Notes: generated by a model not told the origin, from the letters alone. Shown: positions 24,922 through 33,481, counted from the first letter of the stretch. The stretch is 64,000 nucleotides of DNA from Pseudomonas sp. 8O (GCF_902506495.1 NZ_LR733267.1:310001-374000), one strand, 5' to 3'. Numbers and translations are program-made.

Positions 24922-25476
24922 TCAGTCCTGCAGTTTCAGGTGCGATGTATCCGGTGCAGCCGCCGGAGTCGCAGGCTTGGCTTGCCCCATATCGCTACCG
25001 ACGGGCGCCAGACTGAACTGCGACAGATCGACATGTGGTGCTGCAGCGTCGGGCCTGGCGTCCTGCAGATCGCTGCCCACCGGAGCGATATCGAAATCCG
25101 GGGCATCCACATCACTGAACGCGGCCATGTACTCATCTCGTGGCGCGACCTGCAGGCGCCCTGGCTTGGCCACAACCCGTGCTGCTGCCGGAGCAGGCTC
25201 CGGCTCTACGGGCGGCGGCGGGGCCAGTTCGACCTCCTCGATCAGCACGTCCATATCGACGACTTCGACCCGCGCACCGGCCCGCTCCAGGGTCGCGCGG
25301 TACTTCTCCGCCCCGGCGGCGTCGAGGTTGTTCTTGATCACGATGCGGCGCCCGGAGAACAACTGAGCGATGCGCTGAGCATCGGCCTGGAACAGCTTGG
25401 CCATATTGGCCTTGACCAGCTCTGGCTGGGCGCCCGGCACCAGTTGCCCGGAGAAGGCGATCTCGTAGCGACTCAT
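24922..25476 (-). CDS. Conserved hypothetical protein with repeated APVGSD motif
   Basis: 184 residues, no signal peptide. The N-terminal 75 residues (YEIAFSGQLVPGAQPELVKANMAKLF, then RRIVIKNNLDAAGAEKYRATLERAGARVEV) look like a small alpha/beta domain; a proline-rich linker (APPPPVEPEPAPAAA) leads to a low-complexity C terminus in which DIAPVGSDLQDARP and SLAPVGSDMGQAKP are repeats. ATG 25476 has AGGAG seven bases upstream. No function can be assigned. Confidence 0.75.
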   Translation of the reverse strand: MSRYEIAFSGQLVPGAQPELVKANMAKLFQADAQRIAQLFSGRRIVIKNNLDAAGAEKYRATLERAGARVEVVDMDVLIEEVELAPPPPVEPEPAPAAARVVAKPGRLQVAPRDEYMAAFSDVDAPDFDIAPVGSDLQDARPDAAAPHVDLSQFSLAPVGSDMGQAKPATPAAAPDTSHLKLQD

Positions 25477-25668
25477 GGTCACACTCCTGTCCTATTCGCC
25501 GCTCAGTATGGCGCAGGTTCCTTTGCCCTGACACTGCAGGCTTCTCATTCATGCTCTCCCGATCACCAGCATCCCGAAACCGCCACAATATCTCATTGAA
25601 AATAATGAGTGCTTCCCCGTTGCAGCCAAGCGCTTGCTTGTTACACTGAGCCGCAATGGGGGTATGAA

Positions 25669-26166
25669 ATGTTTTCTCAGGCGCAAATGATAAGAATTAT
25701 CAGCCTATTGATGTTTTTTGGCCTGCTTTCAGGCCTCACAGGATGCTCCACCTGGATGACAGGTGGCTTCAAGGACCCGGACGTCCAACTCATCAAAGTT
25801 GATGTGGTCAAGGCCAGACTGCTCGAACAGGAGTTCCGCCTGCGCTTTCGAATCGACAATCCCAACGGCGTCAGCCTGCCGGTGCGCGGGCTGGACTATA
25901 ACGTCCATCTCAATGGTATACAGCTGGCCGAAGGCTACTCCAACGAGTGGTTCACCGTGCCCGCCCATGGCCACCACACCTTCGACGTCCCGGTGCGCAC
26001 CAACCTCTGGCGCCATGTCCGGCAGATCGTCAAGGCACTGGAAAAACCGAACGTGCCGATTCGCTACAGCCTCAAGGGCGAGGTAAAAACCGGCATGTTG
26101 TTCGGCCGCAGCGTGCACATGGCGCGTAATGGCGAGATAATTCCCGGCGATTTCATCCCCGAATAA
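25669..26166 (+). CDS. LEA type 2 (WHy-domain) lipoprotein
   Basis: 165 residues. The signal LLMFFGLLSGLTGC ends in a lipobox; the mature part matches the WHy/LEA14 fold: VQLIKVDVVKARLLEQEFRLRFRIDNPNGVSLPVRGLDYNVHLNGIQLAEG. Such proteins are linked to desiccation or envelope stress and are usually periplasmic or membrane-anchored. Six bases separate it from the SEC-C gene, so an operon with the next two genes is likely. Confidence 0.85.
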   Translation: MFSQAQMIRIISLLMFFGLLSGLTGCSTWMTGGFKDPDVQLIKVDVVKARLLEQEFRLRFRIDNPNGVSLPVRGLDYNVHLNGIQLAEGYSNEWFTVPAHGHHTFDVPVRTNLWRHVRQIVKALEKPNVPIRYSLKGEVKTGMLFGRSVHMARNGEIIPGDFIPE

Positions 26167-26171
26167 CCTGC

Positions 26172-26378
26172 ATGAGTAACACCATGAGCAACCAACCCCA
26201 CGTCCACGGCCCTGACTGCAACCATGACCACGATCATCACGATCACGGCCATGTGCACGGCCCGCACTGCAACCATGGCCATCAGGAGCCGGTACGCAAC
26301 ACGCTGAAGGATGTCGGCCGTAACGATCCTTGCCCGTGCGGCAGCGAGAAGAAGTACAAGAAGTGCCACGGCGCCTGA
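26172..26378 (+). CDS. Small His-rich SEC-C metal-binding protein
   Basis: 68 residues. A histidine-rich N-terminal half with two copies of HVHGPxCNHxH (HVHGPDCNHDH and HVHGPHCNHGH) precedes a SEC-C motif (DPCPCGSEKKYKKCHG). Both parts should bind zinc or similar metals. An internal ATG at 26184 is an alternative start. Part of the run of genes 25669-26850. Confidence 0.8.
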   Translation: MSNTMSNQPHVHGPDCNHDHDHHDHGHVHGPHCNHGHQEPVRNTLKDVGRNDPCPCGSEKKYKKCHGA

Positions 26379-26385
26379 ACCGCGC

Positions 26386-26850
26386 ATGAGTGCCTTGAAC
26401 CTCACCCTGCTGCTGAGCGGCCTGCTGCTGATCGCAGCGCTGGCCGCTTATGCCTGGCATCTGTGGCGCCGCGTCTGGGCAACCCAGCGCGTGCGCGACG
26501 AAGCGCAGCAAGAACGCCAGCAACGCATCGGTGGCGATCTGCACATCCTCGCCAGCAGCCTGCTCGATGAGCAGTTGCCGTTGATCGAAGGCGCCATCCG
26601 CATCAAGGTGCTGCTCGACAACTATGACAGCGCCCTGAGCAATGACAGCCGCTGCCAGGTGTTCCATCTGCTCTTCGAGGCGACCGCCGAGGTGCCCACG
26701 CATGCGGGCTGGAAGGCCCTGGACAAGGCCGAACGGCGCCGCTTCGAAAAACGCTTCAACGAGCTGGAACTGCAGCACAAGGCCGCCGCACGCATCGCCG
26801 CTCGCTGGTTGCTGGACGAAGGGCTGAAGAGGCCTCAGACGAGCGTCTGA
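26386..26850 (+). CDS. DUF2489-domain protein
   Basis: 154 residues. A single N-terminal membrane helix (LTLLLSGLLLIAALAAYAW) anchors a charged, helical cytoplasmic domain (DLHILASSLLDEQLPLIEGAIRIKVLLDNYD). This fits the DUF2489 family, of unknown role. Starts seven bases after the SEC-C gene and ends about 100 bases before the acylase gene. Confidence 0.8.
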   Translation: MSALNLTLLLSGLLLIAALAAYAWHLWRRVWATQRVRDEAQQERQQRIGGDLHILASSLLDEQLPLIEGAIRIKVLLDNYDSALSNDSRCQVFHLLFEATAEVPTHAGWKALDKAERRRFEKRFNELELQHKAAARIAARWLLDEGLKRPQTSV

Positions 26851-26949
26851 GGCCTCTTGCCAGGCATCACCAGCCTCATTACCTTGGCGCCTTTGTGGTC
26901 GCTCACTGCACGACCGGCCCCGACCGTCCGCACACCAAGGAAATTCGCC

Positions 26950-29463
26950 ATGCGCACGCTGGCTCGCCTGACTATTGCCGCCTCACTGATCAGCCTCGCC
27001 GGCTGCCAGTCCCTGCTCAACAGCCGCTATGCCGACAGCGTGCCACCGACGCGCGGTGTCGAGCGCATCCAGGGTGTGGCCGAAAGTGCGTCGGTGCGGC
27101 GCAATGCCCTCGGCATGCCACTGATCGAATCGAGCAATTTCCACGACGCCCTGTTTACCCTGGGCTACGTGCATGCAGGTGACCGTCTCAGCCAGATGGT
27201 CGGCATGCGCCTGCTGGCTCAGGGTCGCCTGGCCGAGATGGCCGGGCCCGGCGTGCTGGAAATGGACCGTTTCATGCGCGCGGTCAACCTGAAAAAGAAT
27301 GCGGAAATTCTCTACGCCGACGCCTCGCCACGCCTGAAGCGCTTCTTCGAGGTCTATTCCCGTGGCGTCAACGCCTACCTGTTCCGCTACCGTGATCGCC
27401 TGCCGATGGATCTGGCCGAGTCCGGCTACCGCCCCGAGTACTGGAAGCCCGAGGACTCGGTGCTGCTGTTCTGCCTGCTCAACTTCGGCCTGGCGGTGAA
27501 CCTGCAGGAGGAGATCGCCGCGCTGACCATGGCTCAGCAGGTGGGCACGGACAAGCTGCCCTGGCTGCTGCCGATCTACCCGGACGAACCGCTGCCCTTC
27601 GCCGAGGCGGAAAAACTCGCTGGCCTCGACCTCAAAGGCCAGTTGCCGGGCCTGCAGGCGATTTACCGCACTGCGGCGCAGATCGCCGAACAGCACATGC
27701 TCGGCGTCGCCGCTTCGAACAACTGGGCCATCGCCCCGCAGCGTAGCCGTGGCGGCAAGAGCCTGCTGGCCAACGACACTCATCTGCCATTGAGCATGCC
27801 TTCGCTGTGGAATTTCGTGCAGATCCGCTCGCCCAAGTACCAGGCCGCCGGCGTGTCCCTGGCGGGCGTGCCGGCCGTGGTCGCCGGCTACAACGGCAAG
27901 CTGGCCTGGGGCATGACCATGGTCATGGGCGACAACCAGGATATCTACCTGGAGCGCATCAAGCGCGAAGGCAGCCGCCTGATGTACCAAGCCGACGGCA
28001 AGTGGCTGCCGGTCAGCGAGCGCCAGGAGACGTTCTTCATCCGTGGCCAGCGCCCGATCCGTGAAACGCTCTACGAGACTCGCAACGGGCCGCTGCTCAA
28101 CTCGGTACTGGGCGAACGCAAGCATATGCTGCAGCCCCTGGCGCTGCAGAGCGGCTACGGCCTGGCACTGAAAACCACCCAGTTCGAGCGTGACCAGAGC
28201 CTCGATGCCTTCTTCGACCTGTCACGCGCGCAATCGGTGGACCAGGCCTTCGAGGCGACGCGGGAAATCCGCGCCATGCCGCTGAACATCGTCTTCGCCG
28301 ATGCCCAGCACATCGGCTGGCAGGTCACCGGTCGCTACCCGAACCGCCGCGAAGGTCGCGGCCTGCTGCCCTCGCCCGGCTGGGACGAACGCTACGCCTG
28401 GGATGGCTTCGCCGACCCGATGCTGCATCCTTACGATCAGGACCCGCCGCAAGGCTGGCTGGGCACTGCCAATGAGCGCAGCGTGCCGCCCGGTTATGGC
28501 ATGCAGCTGTCCAGCTCCTGGTATTACCCGGAACGCGCCGAGCGCATCGCCGAGCTGGCCGGCAACGGCCGTCATGATGGTCGCAGCATAATCGCCATGC
28601 AGTACGACCAGACCTCCCCCTTCGTCGCCAAATTGCAGGCCATGTTCAATGACCCGGTCATGCACGACTCGCTGCGCCAAGCCATCACTGCCCTGCCCGC
28701 TGGTCAGCGCGCACGGGCCGATGAAGCACTAAAACGTCTGTTGGCGTTCGACGGCAAGCTCGCCGCCGGTTCGGCCGATGCTGCCATCTACGGTGCCTTC
28801 CTGCATGAAAGCACGCGGCAGATCTTCCTCGACGAGCTGGGCCCGGAAGACAGTCCGGCCTGGAAGGCGCTGGTGCAAACCGCCAACACCTCCTACTCGG
28901 CGCAGGCCGATCATCTCCTTGGCCGTGCCGACAGCCCATTCTGGAACGACATCCGCACGCCAGAGCAGGAGGATAAACCGACCATACTCGCGCGCAGCCT
29001 GGCCGCCAGCATCGAGCTGTTGGAAAGCCGTCTGGGCGTAGAGCGTCGCAACTGGCAATGGGGCAAGCTGCACACCTATGAGTGGGTAACGGACACCACG
29101 CGCATGGCGCCTTACATGAGCGCCAGCCAGCGCACCAGCATCAACGCCCTGAAAGGGTATCTGGATCGCGGCCCCTATCCGGCCGGGGGCGACCACAGCA
29201 CGCTGAACGTCTCCGCCTACGCCTGGGGCCAGGATTTCCATACCTTCCTGATCCCGGCCATGCGCATCGTGGTGGATTTTGCCGCGGACGAACCCTTGGT
29301 TGGCGTCAACAGCTCGGGCCAGTCCGGTAACCCGGCCAGCCCACACTATGCCGACGGCATCGAATCATGGCTCAAAGGCGGCTACATGAGCTTCCCGTTC
29401 AAAGCGCAGAACCTGGACAAGGTCTACGGCAACCAGCGCCTGTTGTTGATGCCGGCCAAGTAA
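26950..29463 (+). CDS. quiP: Penicillin acylase-family lipoprotein, QuiP-like acyl-homoserine lactone acylase
   Basis: 837-residue Ntn-hydrolase precursor. The signal peptide ends in the lipobox SLAGC; the alpha chain follows, and the N-terminal nucleophile of the beta chain is Ser256 in GVAASNNWAI, where autocleavage is expected. The C-terminal NSSGQSGNPASPHYAD is another family landmark. Length and architecture match QuiP (P. aeruginosa PA1032, 847 residues as I recall), a periplasmic enzyme that hydrolyses long-chain N-acyl-homoserine lactones. Assignment to QuiP rather than another penicillin acylase is from overall resemblance and gene neighbourhood. A terminator follows at 29545. Confidence 0.82.
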   Translation: MRTLARLTIAASLISLAGCQSLLNSRYADSVPPTRGVERIQGVAESASVRRNALGMPLIESSNFHDALFTLGYVHAGDRLSQMVGMRLLAQGRLAEMAGPGVLEMDRFMRAVNLKKNAEILYADASPRLKRFFEVYSRGVNAYLFRYRDRLPMDLAESGYRPEYWKPEDSVLLFCLLNFGLAVNLQEEIAALTMAQQVGTDKLPWLLPIYPDEPLPFAEAEKLAGLDLKGQLPGLQAIYRTAAQIAEQHMLGVAASNNWAIAPQRSRGGKSLLANDTHLPLSMPSLWNFVQIRSPKYQAAGVSLAGVPAVVAGYNGKLAWGMTMVMGDNQDIYLERIKREGSRLMYQADGKWLPVSERQETFFIRGQRPIRETLYETRNGPLLNSVLGERKHMLQPLALQSGYGLALKTTQFERDQSLDAFFDLSRAQSVDQAFEATREIRAMPLNIVFADAQHIGWQVTGRYPNRREGRGLLPSPGWDERYAWDGFADPMLHPYDQDPPQGWLGTANERSVPPGYGMQLSSSWYYPERAERIAELAGNGRHDGRSIIAMQYDQTSPFVAKLQAMFNDPVMHDSLRQAITALPAGQRARADEALKRLLAFDGKLAAGSADAAIYGAFLHESTRQIFLDELGPEDSPAWKALVQTANTSYSAQADHLLGRADSPFWNDIRTPEQEDKPTILARSLAASIELLESRLGVERRNWQWGKLHTYEWVTDTTRMAPYMSASQRTSINALKGYLDRGPYPAGGDHSTLNVSAYAWGQDFHTFLIPAMRIVVDFAADEPLVGVNSSGQSGNPASPHYADGIESWLKGGYMSFPFKAQNLDKVYGNQRLLLMPAK

Positions 29464-29544
29464 TGACCGTTCGTCGGGCGGCGCTGAACCTTTCCCTCAG
29501 CGCCTGACTCTGAATAGTCGACTTACTCCATAGATCATCGTTTT

Positions 29545-29570
29545 AAGGCGCCCCTGGCGCCTTTTCTTTT
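29545..29570 (+). terminator. Terminator of the quiP-like gene
   Basis: AAGGCGCC-cct-GGCGCCTT with TTCTTTT following, 82 bases after the stop codon. A second similar block (GGCGCC-tct-GGCGCC then TATTTTTTT) occurs at 29665-29688, possibly a partial duplication. Confidence 0.8.
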
Positions 29571-29664
29571 GCCTGCAGGAAAAAGATGGCTTTTTTCCAT
29601 CACCGTACGGAACTTCCCGAACGAAGCAGGCTCAGAGACTATGCATCGATTGAAATGCTCCCCT

Positions 29665-29688
29665 GGCGCCTCTGGCGCCTATTTTTTT
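29665..29688 (+). terminator. Second terminator-like block after quiP
   Basis: GGCGCC-tct-GGCGCC, then TATTTTTTT, and GCCTGCA after it, copying the GCCTGCA found after the terminator at 29545. Apart from these, 29571-29712 holds nothing recognisable. Confidence 0.55.
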
Positions 29689-29714
29689 GCCTGCAATTCA
29701 GGGAGCGCCTACTA

Positions 29715-29969
29715 GGGTCTGTTGCCGAACCGCGTTGCTGCGCCAAATTGCGCCACGCGAGGCGCGGGATGCAGGTAATGGTCGTTCCCTTGCCAAACCC
29801 CGCAACGACGCATGGCGCAATTTGCCGCGCAACCCGAAGGGACGGGCCAGTTTTTGCGTGGTACGTCGTTACTCGACGGCTCATTTGGGCGACCAAACTT
29901 CGCGTCTCGCGCCTAGCACCACGCAAAAACTGGCTCCGTCGCGGCCGTGCGCGAAACGGCAACAGACCC
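29715..29969. mobile_element. 255-bp MITE-like element inserted in the nrtR stop codon
   Basis: Terminal inverted repeats GGGTCTGTTGCCG and CGGCAACAGACCC are perfect over 13 bp and each end is flanked by TA, a probable 2-bp target duplication (IS630/mariner-like), although an imperfect CTAG/CTAA pair would suit an IS5-type insertion. Internal structure: a 12-bp inverted repeat at 29744-29755/29813-29824 and a 17-bp one at 29846-29862/29918-29934. No transposase is encoded, so it would move only with a transposase from elsewhere. Confidence 0.75.
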
Positions 29970-30661
29970 TAAGCCAGCAGGCTGCGGTCGAAGATAAAGG
30001 CCTCAGCCTCTTGCGGACGATGCTCCAGCAGGTTCTGTGGCCGTCCCATCTTCGGATAATTCTTCTCACCGGTATCACTGATCCAACCCTGCGCTTTCAT
30101 CCGCTCCAGCCTCCCACGCAAGGTGGTGTGTTGCACCGGCTCGCCCAGACAAGCCTGGAACGCCGTCAGCGCTTCGGTCACGGTGAATCGCGGCGCCAGC
30201 AGGTACAGCGGCAGGGAGCTGTAGACCGACTTGCCGCGCAATCGCTCGGCCGCTAGGCGCACCAACTGCGTGTGGTCGAATGGCAACGCCTGCTGCCCTA
30301 CAGTGACGAGCGCAAGATCGACGAAGCGCAAACTTTCATCCTGCGGCACGGCGTCAGGCGCCAGCAGTGCCAGATAGCAGGTGCTCAGCGACCAGCCGCG
30401 CGGATCACGCACGCCATTACCGACCGTCGCCACCTGCTCCAGATAATGTGGTTGCAGACGCGCCTTGTCCGCCAGCGCACGGGCAGCGGCGGCGTCCAGG
30501 CTGGCATCAGCGCAGCGACCATTGACCAGCACGCCCGGTAGCGCCCATTGCCCTGCGTAGGGTTCGCGCTGGCGACGCAGCAGCAGCACCTGCAACACCC
30601 CCTCCTCGCTCAGGCGCACGGCGACGATATCCACCCCGGCCAGAACCTCCACTGCACTCAT
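29969..30661 (-). CDS. nrtR: NrtR, Nudix-related regulator of NAD metabolism
   Basis: 230 residues. An N-terminal Nudix-like domain (VLLLRRQREPYAGQWALPGVLV; the catalytic REUXEE motif is degenerate) is followed by a C-terminal winged-helix domain (TLRGRLERMKAQGWISDTGEKNY). NrtR represses NAD salvage genes and is released by ADP-ribose-type ligands. It is divergent from pncA-pncB-nadE, with a palindrome over the shared intergenic region. Its TAG stop is made of the TA target plus the first base of the MITE; removing the element would restore TAG at the same place. Confidence 0.9.
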   Translation of the reverse strand: MSAVEVLAGVDIVAVRLSEEGVLQVLLLRRQREPYAGQWALPGVLVNGRCADASLDAAAARALADKARLQPHYLEQVATVGNGVRDPRGWSLSTCYLALLAPDAVPQDESLRFVDLALVTVGQQALPFDHTQLVRLAAERLRGKSVYSSLPLYLLAPRFTVTEALTAFQACLGEPVQHTTLRGRLERMKAQGWISDTGEKNYPKMGRPQNLLEHRPQEAEAFIFDRSLLA

Positions 30662-30681
30662 CCCGTCCCTTGCTCCTTCAT

Positions 30682-30695
30682 GTACTTATTTCATC
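30682..30695. promoter_or_regulatory. Possible second NrtR half-site
   Basis: GTACTTATTTCATC agrees with one arm of the main operator (ACTACATATTTCATC) at 12 of 15 positions when compared over 30681-30695. It lies just upstream of the nrtR ribosome site, where it could add autoregulation. Confidence 0.4.
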
Positions 30696-30741
30696 TTGAC
30701 CAATAACTCATATTTTTTCACGCAGGATTTGGTGAAAACAC

Positions 30742-30776
30742 TTGACTACATATTTCATCAGATGAAATATGTAGTC
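30742..30776 (+). promoter_or_regulatory. NAD-operon promoter overlapped by NrtR operator palindrome
   Basis: GACTACATATTTCATC and GATGAAATATGTAGTC (30744-30776) are a perfect 16-bp inverted repeat with a single central base. A TTGACT -35-like hexamer at 30742-30747 overlaps its left arm; AAATAT at 30765-30770 is a plausible -10. Repressor binding would block RNA polymerase. It lies 26 bases before the pncA start. Confidence 0.75.
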
Positions 30777-30802
30777 ACTCACCCACGAGAAGGAGGCGCA
30801 CC

Positions 30803-31447
30803 ATGAAGATCGCCAGCTTCGACGTCGATGCCCAGAAAGGTTTCACGCCGTTGTGTCCCAACGAGCTGCCGGTGCCCGAGGGCGACGCCATCGTCCCAGC
30901 ACTGAATCAGTTGGCCGCACGCGCCCAGCTGCGCATCGGCAGCAAGGATGCCCACAGCCCGCAAGCCGCCTGGGTGGTGCCAGAACATGCGCAGATGCTG
31001 CAGCCCCTGCCATTGGCCAATGCCGATCTGACCTGGGTCAGCCACTGCGTGCCCGGTACACCCGGCTTCGAATTGCTCGATGGCCTGCCAGCACCGCTGG
31101 ATTACGACTATTTCGTGTGGAAAGGCGTTGAGCCGGACCTGCACCCTTACGGCGCCTGCTATCACGACCTGGCCGAGAAGCGCAGCACGGGCGTGATCGA
31201 ATTTCTCCGGCAAAATGACGTCGACCTCGTGCTGCTCGGCGGCCTGGCCCTGGACTACTGCGTCAAGAACACCGCCCTGCAGCTACGCCGCGCCGGCTTC
31301 GAGGTGATCGTGCATCTACCGGCCTGCCGCGCAATTGCCAGCGAAACAGCCGAAACCGCCTGCATCGCCATGCGCGAACAGGGCATTACCCTGGCCGCCA
31401 GCCTGGAACAGCTGGATGGCGCCCTAGCCAAGGAGAATCAGCGATGA
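30803..31447 (+). CDS. pncA: Nicotinamidase
   Basis: 214 residues of the isochorismatase-like fold. The catalytic triad can be read as Asp9 (FDVDAQ), Lys107 (VWKGVEPD) and Cys153 (GLALDYCV); Asp49, His51 and His81 (SKDAHSP, VSHC) are likely metal ligands. Converts nicotinamide to nicotinate in NAD salvage. The ATG at 30803 follows AGGAGG. It ends with a four-base overlap with pncB, and pncA, pncB and nadE form one operon under the NrtR palindrome. Confidence 0.93.
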   Translation: MKIASFDVDAQKGFTPLCPNELPVPEGDAIVPALNQLAARAQLRIGSKDAHSPQAAWVVPEHAQMLQPLPLANADLTWVSHCVPGTPGFELLDGLPAPLDYDYFVWKGVEPDLHPYGACYHDLAEKRSTGVIEFLRQNDVDLVLLGGLALDYCVKNTALQLRRAGFEVIVHLPACRAIASETAETACIAMREQGITLAASLEQLDGALAKENQR

Positions 31448-32643
31448 GCGAGAGCATCTTCGCCGAACGCACCGTGCAGAACCTGCTGGACACCGACTTC
31501 TACAAGCTCACCATGATGCAGGCGGTGCTGCACAACTACCCCAACGCCGAGGTGGAGTGGGAGTTCCGCTGCCGTAGCAGCGAGGACCTGACGCCCTACC
31601 TGGCCGAGATCCGCTACCAGATCGAACGCCTCAGCGAGCTCAGCCTGAGCATCGATCAGCTCGCTTTTCTCGAAAGCATTCCCTTCATCAAGCCAGACTT
31701 CATCCGCTTTCTGAGTTTGTTCCGCTTCAACCTGCGCTACGTGCACACCAGCATCGAAGACGGTCAGTTGAACATCCGCCTGCGCGGCCCCTGGCTGCAC
31801 ATCATCCTCTTCGAGGTACCGCTGCTGGCCATCGTCAGCGAAGTACGCAACCGCTATCGCTACCGCGAAGTGCTGCTGGAGCAGGCCGCCGAACGCCTGT
31901 ACGAGAAGCTCGACTGGCTCAAGGCTGAAGCCTCGCCGAGCGAGCTGGCCGGTTTCCAGCTGGCTGATTTCGGTACCCGCAGGCGCTTCTCCTACCGCGT
32001 GCAGGAGCAGGCGGTGCATATCCTCAAGCGCGATTTCCCCGGTCGCTTCGTCGGCACCAGCAATGTGCACCTGGCGCGCGAGTTCGACCTCAAGCCCATC
32101 GGCACAATGGCTCACGAATGGCTGATGGCGCATCAGCAGCTCGGCCCACGGCTGATCGACAGCCAGATCGCCGCCCTCGACTGCTGGGTCCGCGAATACC
32201 GCGGCTTGCTCGGCATCGCCCTGACCGACTGCATCACCATGGATGCCTTCCTCGCCGATTTCGACCTGTACTTCGCCAAGCTCTTCGACGGCCTGCGCCA
32301 TGACTCCGGCGACCCGCTGGTGTGGGCGGAAAAGGCCATCGCCCACTACGAGAAACTCGGTATCGACCCCAGGAGCAAGACCCTGGTGTTCTCCGACGGG
32401 CTCGACCTGCCCAAGTCGCTACAGCTCTACCGTGCACTTTCCGGGCGAATCCACGTAAGCTTCGGGATCGGCACCAACCTGACCTGCGACATCCCCGGCG
32501 TCACCCCCATGAACATCGTGATCAAGATGATCGCCTGCAACGGTCAGCCAGTGGCGAAAATCTCCGATACTCCTGGCAAGACCCAATGCCGCGACGAGAA
32601 CTTCGTCCATTACCTGAAACACGTCTTTCGCGTTACCCAGTGA
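31444..32643 (+). CDS. pncB: Nicotinate phosphoribosyltransferase
   Basis: 399 residues, normal for PncB. Begins with LLDTDFYKLTMMQAVLHNYP and contains FGTRRRFSYRVQ, FVGTSNVHLAREF and LRHDSGDPLVWAEKAI, typical of the family. ATP-dependent formation of nicotinate mononucleotide from nicotinate and PRPP. Starts in a four-base overlap with pncA and ends ten bases before nadE. Confidence 0.96.
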   Translation: MSESIFAERTVQNLLDTDFYKLTMMQAVLHNYPNAEVEWEFRCRSSEDLTPYLAEIRYQIERLSELSLSIDQLAFLESIPFIKPDFIRFLSLFRFNLRYVHTSIEDGQLNIRLRGPWLHIILFEVPLLAIVSEVRNRYRYREVLLEQAAERLYEKLDWLKAEASPSELAGFQLADFGTRRRFSYRVQEQAVHILKRDFPGRFVGTSNVHLAREFDLKPIGTMAHEWLMAHQQLGPRLIDSQIAALDCWVREYRGLLGIALTDCITMDAFLADFDLYFAKLFDGLRHDSGDPLVWAEKAIAHYEKLGIDPRSKTLVFSDGLDLPKSLQLYRALSGRIHVSFGIGTNLTCDIPGVTPMNIVIKMIACNGQPVAKISDTPGKTQCRDENFVHYLKHVFRVTQ

Positions 32644-32653
32644 GGAGCCAGAC

Positions 32654-33481
32654 ATGAGCAACCGCCAAGCCGAAATCGCCGCCGCCCTCGATGTGGTGCC
32701 GCCGTTCACCGACGACGCCGCGCTGAGCGCAGAGATCGAGCGACGCAAGACCTTCATCAAGAACACCCTGAAGAACTCCGGCCTCAAGGTGCTGGTACTG
32801 GGTATCAGCGGCGGCGTCGACTCGCTGACTGCCGGGCGTCTGGCCCAGCTTTCGGTCGAGGAACTGCGCGCCGAAACTGGCGATACTGCTTACCGCTTCA
32901 TCGCCGTGCGCCTGCCGCACAACGCCCAGCACGACGAACATGACGCCCAGGATTCGCTGAAATTCATCTGCGCTGATGAAGAAGACATGGTGAACATCGC
33001 CGGCAGCGTCTCCGGCCTTGGCGAGCAGGTCACCCATCTGCAGAAACTGAGCGACGCCCGCCGCGATTTCGTCGTCGGCAATATCAAGGCACGTATCCGC
33101 ATGGTTGCCCAGTTCGCCATCGCCAACGCCAACAACGGCCTGGTGATCGGCACCGATCATGCTGCCGAGGCGGTAATGGGCTTCTTCACCAAGTTCGGTG
33201 ACGGCGCCTGCGACCTCGCGCCGCTGTCCGGGCTGGTGAAGAAACAGGTACGCGCCATCGCAGCGCACCTGGGCGCACCGCAGCACCTGGTGATGAAAAC
33301 GCCGACTGCCGACCTGGAAGAACTGCGCCCAGGCAAACCGGACGAGGAGGCGCATGGCGTCACCTACGCCGAAATCGACGCCTTCCTGCATGGCGAGACA
33401 GTCAGCGACGAAGCCTACGCCACCATCGTTCGCACCTACGACAACACGCGCCACAAACGCGAACTACCGCTGGTGCCCTGA
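32654..33481 (+). CDS. nadE: Ammonia-dependent NAD+ synthetase
   Basis: 275 residues. The PP-loop SGGVDS is at 52-57; GNIKARIRMVAQFAIAN and GTDHAAEAVMGFFTKFGDGACDLAPL are further conserved segments. No glutaminase domain, so it uses ammonia directly. Amidates nicotinate adenine dinucleotide in the last step of NAD synthesis. Last gene of the pnc operon; a hairpin follows at 33491. Confidence 0.96.
   Translation: MSNRQAEIAAALDVVPPFTDDAALSAEIERRKTFIKNTLKNSGLKVLVLGISGGVDSLTAGRLAQLSVEELRAETGDTAYRFIAVRLPHNAQHDEHDAQDSLKFICADEEDMVNIAGSVSGLGEQVTHLQKLSDARRDFVVGNIKARIRMVAQFAIANANNGLVIGTDHAAEAVMGFFTKFGDGACDLAPLSGLVKKQVRAIAAHLGAPQHLVMKTPTADLEELRPGKPDEEAHGVTYAEIDAFLHGETVSDEAYATIVRTYDNTRHKRELPLVP

Noticed and set aside
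26950..29463. Beta-lactam resistance enzyme or defence function for the acylase
   Set aside because: Architecture and neighbourhood fit the QuiP quorum-signal acylase better; no defence genes nearby.
29687..30256. Open frames through the MITE
   Set aside because: They run from intergenic DNA across the element into nrtR antisense and resemble no transposase.
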